Shown here one piece after another: positions 1 to 4,830 of a DNA stretch of 5,414 nt (position 1 is the first letter of the stretch; every line of letters begins with the position of its first letter). This DNA comes from Pseudomonadota bacterium. GTDB lineage: Bacteria > Myxococcota > Polyangia > Polyangiales > Polyangiaceae. The stretch lies in the NCBI GenBank assembly GCA_023419055.1, contig JAEZYO010000163.1, forward strand, positions 1-5,414, written 5' to 3'. The position numbers and the translations under genes are program-made. A model generated the notes under the pieces. The model searched no databases, was not told where the DNA came from, and worked only from the letters and a program-made list of their open reading frames with translations.

Positions 1-1
1 G

Positions 2-1303
2 ATGGCAGGCTCGAAGCAGGTCGCTCAGGTCGAACGCGAAGTGCGCGGCACCACGACCACCGAGAGCCGACGCTACCTGCACGGCGATCACCTCGGCTCG
101 TCGCAGCTGGTCACCAACGAATCCGGCGTCCTGGTGCACCTCCAGCGCTTCGACCCGTTCGGCGCAGCGATCGACCCAGCGTCGAGCTCGAGCGACGGCC
201 CGACCAAAAACATCCGCGCGGGCTTCACGGGGCACGAGAGCGACGTCGAAAGCGGCCTCATCAACATGAAAGGCCGCATCTACGACGCGCGAATCGGGCG
301 CTTCTTGCAGGCAGACCCGCCGTTCATGGAGAGCCCGTATTGGAGCCAGGGGCTCAATCCCTACAGCTACGTCATGAACAACCCGCTGAACCTCGTCGAT
401 CCGAGCGGGTTCGAGGTCGACTACGAGTTCGGCGGGTGCGACTCGAATGGGTGCAACGACGGAGGTGGCGACGACCCATCCAACGACGGCGTGGACTTCT
501 ACCAGGGTCCAGGCGACGGAGTCCTTACCCATGCCGACGGCAGTGAGGAGCCCATCGAGGGGATCGACGCCGTCGTCGAGGTGAGCTCCGATGTGGACGA
601 CAGAGCGGAGGACGCCGCAGAGATCGCCCACGACGCTGAGCAACGAGAGGAGGCCACCGAAGCTGCCTACGGGGAGGATGGCGGCGCTGACGTGATCAGG
701 GATGCCGCGATTGAGACCCTCAGGAACACGCCCCTTCTCCCGGGCAACCTATTAACGACACCGAACGCGCTGACAGCGATCGGGAAGAGGGGTGCCCATC
801 AAGCCTATGACGTGTTCTGCGGGTTTATGGGCTGCACGGAGGCAGTTGCCCCACCCGCCGAGTACGTCGGGAAGGGGGGCGCGTCGACTCTTGGCAAGCT
901 CGGTCGGACTGTGCTTGCCGCGACCGCCGTGGTCGGGATCACCACAGTGGCATCCGGGCTCGACGATCTGGCAAGGGCAGCAACGCAGGCGAGACCATTT
1001 GCGATGGGTCTGACGGACGAAGGACTAGAGGCCTTCGCGCAAGCGCGCGGTGCGACAACCTGGAAGCAGCTGGCAGATCCAGTAAACTGGAAGACAGGTG
1101 TTCTTGAGAAGCTCGCGGATCCCAAGACGCAGGTGCATTTCAACTTGGACGGCGTGAATGTTTGGCAGGGCGTATCGCGCGCCGCTGCTGGTAGAGGCGG
1201 TCCTACAGACTGGGAGCTCTTGATGATTCAACAGAACCCACAATTCTGGGGTAACATTCAATTCTGGAAGGGCGGCGTACGCGTCGCGAACCCATTCCAA
1301 TGA
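2..1303 (+). CDS. Rhs-family polymorphic toxin, C-terminal part (5' end outside window)
   Basis: This is the 3' end of an rhs gene; the reading frame is open to the window edge, so the ATG at position 2 is probably internal. Numbering from that ATG, RHS-core hallmarks are YLHGDHLGSSQLVTNE (25-40), a GFTGHESD..GLINMKGRIYDARIGRFLQADP block (74-106) and NPYSYVMNNPLN followed by LVDPSGF (119-137), the conserved end-of-core boundary. An acidic, glycine-containing linker follows (about 138-250), then a hydrophobic stretch (about 301-319) that could act in membrane entry, then a distinct C-terminal domain (about 330-433) with HFNLDGV, TDWEL and NPQFWGNIQFWKGG. Rhs proteins form a shell around a variable C-terminal toxin that is released into a neighbouring or target cell. 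I do not recognise the toxin family, so its activity is unknown. It overlaps the next gene by ATGA, the usual layout for toxin plus immunity. The Rhs assignment is firm; toxin status is inferred from architecture. Confidence 0.93.
   Translation: MAGSKQVAQVEREVRGTTTTESRRYLHGDHLGSSQLVTNESGVLVHLQRFDPFGAAIDPASSSSDGPTKNIRAGFTGHESDVESGLINMKGRIYDARIGRFLQADPPFMESPYWSQGLNPYSYVMNNPLNLVDPSGFEVDYEFGGCDSNGCNDGGGDDPSNDGVDFYQGPGDGVLTHADGSEEPIEGIDAVVEVSSDVDDRAEDAAEIAHDAEQREEATEAAYGEDGGADVIRDAAIETLRNTPLLPGNLLTTPNALTAIGKRGAHQAYDVFCGFMGCTEAVAPPAEYVGKGGASTLGKLGRTVLAATAVVGITTVASGLDDLARAATQARPFAMGLTDEGLEAFAQARGATTWKQLADPVNWKTGVLEKLADPKTQVHFNLDGVNVWQGVSRAAAGRGGPTDWELLMIQQNPQFWGNIQFWKGGVRVANPFQ
545..750 (+). repeat. 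Rhs linker repeat, copy 1 (within the rhs gene)
   Basis: This 206-base stretch encodes the linker between the RHS core and the toxin tip (from EEPIEGIDAVV to PGNLL). It matches 1839-2044 base for base without indels at a constant offset of 1294. I counted 17 mismatches by eye, about 92% identity. Weaker similarity may continue some 30 bases further on the 3' side. Confidence 0.95.
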
Positions 1304-1701
1304 GCACGTCCACGATGCAAGTGAGCGACCGAACCTTCAAGATTTGGGAATACCAGGTGAGCCATGGGCAACTCTTGATCCGGAGTCCCAAGGCACCGGC
1401 GACGAACGCGGCTCCTGAACGCACTACAAATATCGACCTTGCATTTGTGGGCGTTGAATATATGGCTCTGCCACGTGTTTTTCGCGGGCTCGAGTTGTCC
1501 GATCCGACACGCGAGGAGCTGAAGCAGCTCGAGCTGCTCCTCGGGAGACCACTGGAGCCGGAGAACGTCAGGATGCTGGTCTCGGAGGGCAGGCGCTTTT
1601 CAGTGGTCGCGTCAAGCTTCACGGTGTCCGAAAACGACTGGGACATTTTTGAGTCGCCGTTCGAGTTTCGCTCACAGTTCCGTGGACTCGTTAGTTCTTG
1701 A
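1300..1701 (+). CDS. Putative immunity protein for the Rhs toxin
   Basis: A 133-residue, probably cytoplasmic protein with no signal peptide or membrane segment. Its ATG overlaps the rhs stop codon (ATGA) and no clear Shine-Dalgarno precedes it, so translation is probably coupled to that of the toxin; an in-frame ATG at 1315 is a weaker alternative. The sequence opens with an aromatic/beta-rich stretch (FKIWEYQVSHGQLLIRSP, 13-30), continues with NIDLAFVGVEYMALP (44-58), a charged helix (REELKQLELLLGRPLEPENV, 71-90) and ends with an acidic-aromatic tail (ENDWDIFESPFEF). I cannot assign a named family. The immunity role is inferred from position directly after an Rhs toxin tip, from small size, and from low GC content shared with the tip (about 52-60% in sampled 60-base blocks against about 67% in the rhs core). 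Confidence 0.75.
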   Translation: MSTSTMQVSDRTFKIWEYQVSHGQLLIRSPKAPATNAAPERTTNIDLAFVGVEYMALPRVFRGLELSDPTREELKQLELLLGRPLEPENVRMLVSEGRRFSVVASSFTVSENDWDIFESPFEFRSQFRGLVSS

Positions 1702-1713
1702 GGCCCGCGCTGA

Positions 1714-1741
1714 AGGGCCAGGGCCCTCTCGGCGCGCCGAG
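1714..1741. other. Adjacent palindromes after the immunity candidate
   Basis: AGGGCC/GGCCCT (1714-1727, 2-base centre) is followed directly by the perfect 14-base palindrome CTCGGCGCGCCGAG (1728-1741). They begin 12 bases after the immunity stop. There is no T-run, so an intrinsic terminator is not supported; a folded 3' end or a recombination-prone site is possible. Confidence 0.3.
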
Positions 1742-1775
1742 CCGCTGATCGCCGGAGCGGAGGAATGCGCGCTCT

Positions 1776-2246
1776 TTGTCGGAAGTCGAGCTCAGCGGCG
1801 ATGCGCAGCACACGATACCCGCGGCGCGCGAGTTGGCGGAGGAGCCCATCGAGGGGATCGACGCCGTCGTCCACGTGAGCTCCGATGTCGACGACGGATC
1901 GGAGGACGCGGCCGAGACCGCCGTCGACGCCGAGCAAGGAAAGGAGGCCACCGAAGCTGCCTACGGGGAGGATGGCAGCGCTGACGTGATCAGGGATGCC
2001 GCGATTGAAACCCTCGGGAACACGCCCCCTCTCCCGGGCAACCTGTTGCCGACCGAGCTGACGTTGTACGCGATTTTAAAAGTGACGTCGTACGAATCTG
2101 GCGAAAAACTCGGACTGACATCGCAATCCGCGACCGAAACGGTCGCAAGGAAGAGGGATGAAACGGGCCCACAAATGCCGGCGCCGTCGAGGGCTGGTGG
2201 GCACTACGGGGCGCTGGGCAGCCCTGACGCCAAGAGGCTAAACTAA
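1776..2246 (+). pseudogene. Orphan Rhs C-terminal fragment (rhs-CT remnant)
   Basis: An open frame (from a stop at 1746-1748 to TAA at 2244-2246) with no ATG at its head; the first usable codon is a TTG at 1776 without a convincing ribosome site. Residues about 22-90 reproduce the linker of the upstream Rhs protein (EEPIEGIDAVVHVSSDVDD to PGNLL). The 5' 60 or so bases and the tail after PGNLL do not match the upstream gene. The tail runs LTLYAILKVTSYESGEKLGL and ends GSPDAKRLN; it is only about 60 residues, lacks the hydrophobic segment and has no recognisable toxin motif. No immunity-like gene follows. I read it as a decayed or truncated older C-terminal cassette left when the current tip was acquired. 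It could instead be a silent reservoir cassette that can recombine back through the shared linker. Confidence 0.7.
1839..2044 (+). repeat. Rhs linker repeat, copy 2 (displaced)
   Basis: Second copy of the rhs linker in direct orientation, 88 bases after the immunity candidate plus a spacer of unknown origin. The match starts abruptly at GAGGAGCCC with nothing alignable upstream, so no RHS-core motif was duplicated. Most of the 17 differences change the amino acid (for example E to H, H to V, R to G three times, G to S, L to P), yet the frame stays open. Confidence 0.95.
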
Positions 2247-2439
2247 AAAGGTCCGCCGCCAACACCGGGTCGTCCCGGATCACGCGATCCTGGTCGCGGT
2301 AGAGCGTGTTTTCGCTCGCGAGCGACGGCGAGAGGCGCTCGATCTCCGCGACCATCTCCGCGCACTCTCTCGCCGTGTAGACGTCTTCCACGATCCAGAG
2401 GAGCTGCTCCGACTCGAACCGCATCGGGACGTCGATCAT
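2245..2439 (-). pseudogene. N-terminal fragment of a putative 2OG-Fe(II) oxygenase, truncated
   Basis: The first 65 codons after the ATG at 2437-2439 read like the start of a prolyl-4-hydroxylase-type 2-oxoglutarate/Fe(II) dioxygenase: LLWIVEDVYTARECAEMVAEIE (13-34), an early helix with the typical CAEMVAEIE pattern, then DRVIRDDPVLAADLF (51-65), resembling the family's R-x-x-x-DDP-x-LA segment. After F65 the frame enters antisense rhs-derived DNA (SLASWRQG...) and continues meaninglessly to 1990. The HxD...H iron site and the 2OG-binding arginine, which lie further downstream in this family, are absent, so it cannot be an active enzyme. An in-frame ATG at 2424 is an alternative start. It lies 12 bases after the lipoprotein stop, so it was probably the second gene of a two-gene transcript. 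Family assignment is from partial motifs only. Confidence 0.6.
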
Positions 2440-2451
2440 CGGAAACCAGAC

Positions 2452-3033
2452 TCAGGGAACGACCCAGGTTCCGGAATCCGCGTCGCAGTCCGACTGCGCT
2501 TCCTCGAGCTCGTCGCCGTCGAGCTGGTAATGGAACCGCTCGTAGCTCCCGTTCCATTCGGTCCAGAGGCAAACACCCGAGACGCCCGTCGCGGAACAAT
2601 CGTCGACGGGCATCATCTCCAGGTTCGAGCACTGGAATTGAAAGTCCGAGGCCTCCTCCTGCGAGCCGGTAAACTCCGTGCAGTAAGTTCCGTACGGGTG
2701 GCTACAGGCAGCGGTCACGCCGCCGTTGGTGCCGCCACTCCCGGCGCTGCCAGGAGCGCCTGCGTTGCTGGACTCGCCGCCGCTCGCTCCCTCACCGGCC
2801 GCGCCGCCGCTCGCTGAGACCGCGCCATCACCTCCGCTCGACGCAGCGGCCCCAGCGTCACCACCACTGGCTGACGGTGTGCCTCCTTCCCCAGCGGGTG
2901 CGCCACCTTCTCCCGGCGCTCCTCCGTCGTCCGCTGACGGCCGAGTGTTCGTCTCATCCGAACCGCCGCAACCGTAGCCGAGCGCGAGGATCGGCAAAAT
3001 CACGAGAAGAGCCGAAGACCAGGTATGTCTCAT
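2452..3033 (-). CDS. Secreted lipoprotein with Gly/Ala/Ser-rich spacer and Cys-rich C-terminal domain
   Basis: A 193-residue protein. The N-terminus has a short basic region (MRH), a hydrophobic stretch (SSALLVILPILALGY) and Cys22 as probable lipidation site (GYGC; the -3 residue is Gly rather than the usual Leu, so the lipobox is imperfect). CGGSDETN follows. Residues 36-105 are a low-complexity spacer built of GG, GA, GEGG and SGG units, typical of surface lipoproteins of Polyangia-type myxobacteria. The C-terminal domain (about 106-193) has six cysteines (110, 118, 135, 146, 155, 183), probably three disulfides, with a CSHPYGTYCTEFTGS start and a CDADSGTWVVP end. No enzymatic motif is visible; function unknown. 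The ATG at 3033 is chosen because the signal peptide starts there; the open frame extends upstream but that part is not protein-like. No strong Shine-Dalgarno is present. It is transcribed away from blaI and precedes the broken oxygenase fragment. Confidence 0.85.
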   Translation of the reverse strand: MRHTWSSALLVILPILALGYGCGGSDETNTRPSADDGGAPGEGGAPAGEGGTPSASGGDAGAAASSGGDGAVSASGGAAGEGASGGESSNAGAPGSAGSGGTNGGVTAACSHPYGTYCTEFTGSQEEASDFQFQCSNLEMMPVDDCSATGVSGVCLWTEWNGSYERFHYQLDGDELEEAQSDCDADSGTWVVP

Positions 3034-3328
3034 GACCCGGATACGAGCATCGACGGGTGGCGGGCGCAACGCCCTGCCTGGCACGTGCATTTCGTGCCGG
3101 AACGCGCCGAGCGCGCACGCGCCGTGACGCGTGGTTCGAAGACGGAGACAATGACACCGAGCTCGACGACTACTTCGAGTGGATGTCGAACCCGCACTAC
3201 CTGGTCGACCAGGCAGCGACCTCGCGATCGATCTCGCGAAGCCGTTCGCCGGCTGCACGGACGATCCCCCTACTCGTTGAGCGGACTCGACGCGAGCGCG
3301 GTCACTATCTGGCCGAGCCCGGCCCCCC
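3034..3328. other. Intergenic region between divergent lipoprotein gene and blaI operon
   Basis: About 300 bases without a convincing intact gene. It must hold the lipoprotein promoter (- strand), but I see no clear -35/-10 pair. An inverted repeat GGCACG / CGTGCC with a 7-base loop sits at 3080-3098, about 50 bases upstream of the lipoprotein start, and could be an operator or leader hairpin. The stretch 3126-3280 has codon-like composition and is discussed as a possible remnant. Confidence 0.5.
3126..3280 (+). pseudogene. Possible frameshifted gene remnant
   Basis: From 3126 one frame reads DAWFEDGDNDTELDDYFEWM and then SNPHYLVDQA with almost every codon ending in G or C. At about 3214 that frame turns into Arg/Ser-rich nonsense, while another frame carries on with SDLAIDLAKPFAGCTDDPP and stops at TGA 3278-3280, again with G/C-ending codons. 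One missing base would join the two. No start codon with a ribosome site and no recognised family; this may be chance in high-GC DNA. Confidence 0.25.
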
Positions 3329-3357
3329 TTGCCAGCTCCTACTACTCCCGCTAGTAG
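3329..3357 (+). promoter_or_regulatory. Putative promoter of the blaI operon
   Basis: TTGCCA at 3329-3334 matches the -35 consensus at five of six positions. A 17-base spacer puts the -10 position at 3352-3357 (TAGTAG, a weak match), inside the right arm of the inverted repeat. The implied transcription start is at or within a base or two of the blaI ATG. Inferred from spacing only. Confidence 0.4.
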
Positions 3358-3361
3358 TAGG
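3338..3361. promoter_or_regulatory. BlaI-type operator (perfect inverted repeat)
   Basis: CCTACTACT (3338-3346), a 6-base spacer, then AGTAGTAGG (3353-3361): a perfect 9-base inverted repeat. The half-sites contain TACTAC/GTAGTA, the core of known BlaI/MecI operators, although the inner spacing is 4 bases wider than in the staphylococcal sites. It ends 3 bases before the blaI ATG and covers the expected -10 region, so repressor binding should block transcription of the operon, giving autoregulation. Confidence 0.78.
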
Positions 3362-3364
3362 GGC

Positions 3365-3781
3365 ATGTCCTTTCGGATCCGGTCGGGCAAGCGTGGCCTC
3401 GAGCTTCGGCTCCACGCGCTCGAGGCGGAAATCATGGACATCGTGTGGGCCAGGCAGCTCGAGACGTTCACGGTGAATGACGTCTTGCAGGTGCTCGAGC
3501 AACGGCGTGAGATCGCCTACACGACCGTGATGACGACGGTGGCGCGCCTGTTCGACAAGGGATTGCTCGACCGCGAGCGGGAGGGCAAGCGCTACGTCTA
3601 CTCTCCGCGCGTCAGCCGGCAAACCTTCCTCGAGTCCACGGCGCGTGAAGTGCTCGAGAGCTCGCTCGACGAGCCGGGGGCGCTCGCGCTCCTGGCCGAA
3701 AAGGTCTCCGAAGCGACGTCGGGGGAGCTCGACGAGCTCGAAGCCTTGATCAAGCGCCGCCGGAAGGAGCTCGGGAAATGA
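3365..3781 (+). CDS. BlaI/MecI/CopY-family transcriptional repressor
   Basis: A 138-residue DNA-binding repressor, slightly longer than the usual 120-130. Residues about 14-82 form the winged helix-turn-helix: LRLHALEAEIMDIVW opens the domain, FTVNDVLQVLEQ is the support helix, IAYTTVMTTVARLFDKGLL (50-68) is the recognition region with the family's AYTTVMTT signature, and REREGKRYVYSP the wing. Residues 83-138 are the helical dimerisation arm. Family members bind palindromic operators as dimers and are inactivated through a partner M56 protease or, in CopY, by metal. In the segment that aligns with the cleaved Asn-Phe bond of staphylococcal BlaI/MecI the sequence is LALLAEK, so that exact site is not conserved. 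The ATG at 3365 is chosen because an upstream TTG (3329) would translate through the operator. It overlaps the next gene by ATGA. Confidence 0.92.
   Translation: MSFRIRSGKRGLELRLHALEAEIMDIVWARQLETFTVNDVLQVLEQRREIAYTTVMTTVARLFDKGLLDREREGKRYVYSPRVSRQTFLESTAREVLESSLDEPGALALLAEKVSEATSGELDELEALIKRRRKELGK
3764..3769 (+). promoter_or_regulatory. Strong Shine-Dalgarno for the M56 gene
   Basis: AAGGAG lies 8 bases before the ATG at 3778 and inside the end of blaI. It fixes that start and contrasts with blaI itself, which has no properly spaced site. Confidence 0.8.
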
Positions 3782-4806
3782 ACGAGCTCTACTTTCCCTT
3801 GCTCGGCCCGCTCCTGGTCCTGTTGGTGGTGGTGCCGCTCGCTGCGCTCGCCGGGAAGGCGGCGCTGCTCTTGCTCGATCGTGCATCGGCGAGATCGGTG
3901 AGCCGCTTCGGCGCGCTTCGCTACCTGCTCCTCGTGGCGCCTCCGTTCATCCCCGTGGCGTGGGCGATCTCCGCCGGGGTTCACCAGGCGGAGACCGGGC
4001 GCTCGGTGCTCGCGTGCCTCGTCACGCACGATTTCGAGCAGCTCTGCGTCGAGCCGCTATTGTTCGCGGGCTTCTTGTCGCTGCTCGTCGGGGTACGGCT
4101 CCTGCCGGAGCTGGCCCGCACCCTTCGCGCCTCGAAGCTCCGCCCCGCACGCCAATCCCCGGAGGTGGATCGGGTTCGGCGGCTGCTCGCCGAGCACGTC
4201 GAGCTCCGCGATCTCGTGCTCGGGCGCAGTATCCTCGTGACGGACGAGTCGATCGGCGGCTCGGCGGCCCTCGGGTGGTGGAGGCCGATCGTGGTCGTGG
4301 ATTCGAAGTTCGTGCGTGAGTGCGACGACGAGAGCCTCGTCGCTGCGATCGGTCACGAGCTCGAGCACGTACGCCGGCGCGACCCGCTGCGTTACCAGGT
4401 GCTTTCGCTCGCGGTGCGGTTGAATCCCTTCGGGACGCTCTTGGCTCGCCGCGACGCGGCGCGCTGGATCTTCGAACGTGAAGTGCAGTGCGATCGCGCG
4501 GCAGTGCTGTCGGGAGCGGTACCTTTCGGGCTCGCTCGAGCGCTCGTTCAGGCATCGCGCCCGGACCAGACCGCCATCGCTCACCTCGGCGCGGGCTCGC
4601 TCGGCAAGCTCCGCTTCCGGATCGAGCTACTGCTCTCGTACGCCGAAAAGCGCCCGATCGACGACGTGACACGAGGCGCTTCGGCCCTGCTGCTCGCCTG
4701 CCTGGTAGCCGCGCTCGCCGTCACGCTGCCTCACGTCGCCTCGACTGGTCCGCTCGACGCGCTCCACCTCGGCGTCGAACGCGCCGCCTCCGCCCTCCTC
4801 GACTAA
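3778..4806 (+). CDS. M56 (BlaR1-like) membrane metallopeptidase without sensor domain
   Basis: A 342-residue integral membrane zinc protease. Hydrophobic segments lie at about 7-33, 47-67 and 93-112, with another near the C-terminus (302-318). The zinc motif HELEH is at 193-197, preceded by a helix of the expected type (DDESLVAAIG), and the probable third ligand is Glu235 in EREVQCDRAA, matching the family's E-x-x-C-D pattern. A W-W-x-P-I-V-V-V strand (167-174) precedes the catalytic helix as in other M56 proteins. True BlaR1/MecR1 are near 600 residues with an extracellular penicillin-binding sensor; here the protein ends soon after the last membrane segment, so beta-lactam sensing through such a domain is excluded. 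The expected role is to inactivate the adjacent repressor, directly or indirectly, on an unknown signal. The start is supported by AAGGAG 8 bases upstream and the ATGA overlap with blaI. Confidence 0.9.
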   Translation: MNELYFPLLGPLLVLLVVVPLAALAGKAALLLLDRASARSVSRFGALRYLLLVAPPFIPVAWAISAGVHQAETGRSVLACLVTHDFEQLCVEPLLFAGFLSLLVGVRLLPELARTLRASKLRPARQSPEVDRVRRLLAEHVELRDLVLGRSILVTDESIGGSAALGWWRPIVVVDSKFVRECDDESLVAAIGHELEHVRRRDPLRYQVLSLAVRLNPFGTLLARRDAARWIFEREVQCDRAAVLSGAVPFGLARALVQASRPDQTAIAHLGAGSLGKLRFRIELLLSYAEKRPIDDVTRGASALLLACLVAALAVTLPHVASTGPLDALHLGVERAASALLD

Positions 4807-4830
4807 TCGCTTTTGCACCTCGGAGCCCGC

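Noticed and set aside
1714..1741. Intrinsic terminator after the immunity gene
   Set aside because: Palindromes are present but there is no following T-run, so only a generic structure is reported.
1203..1937. Long minus-strand open frame (244 codons) across the immunity gene and the linker copy
   Set aside because: It is antisense to the better supported immunity gene and rhs fragment, is rich in Arg, Ser and Leu, and has no recognisable motif; long antisense frames are common in high-GC DNA.
2726..2977. Plus-strand Pro/Ala/Ser-rich open frame
   Set aside because: It is the complement of the Gly/Ala/Ser spacer of the lipoprotein, and its low complexity follows from that.
3329..3364. Upstream TTG start that would add 12 residues to the repressor
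   Set aside because: It would translate through the -35 element and the operator, and the added residues (Pro/Ala/Thr/Ser) are not part of the BlaI fold.
4022..4672. Minus-strand open frames opposite the M56 gene
   Set aside because: Arg/Ala-rich antisense frames without motifs, opposite a clear protease gene with HELEH.
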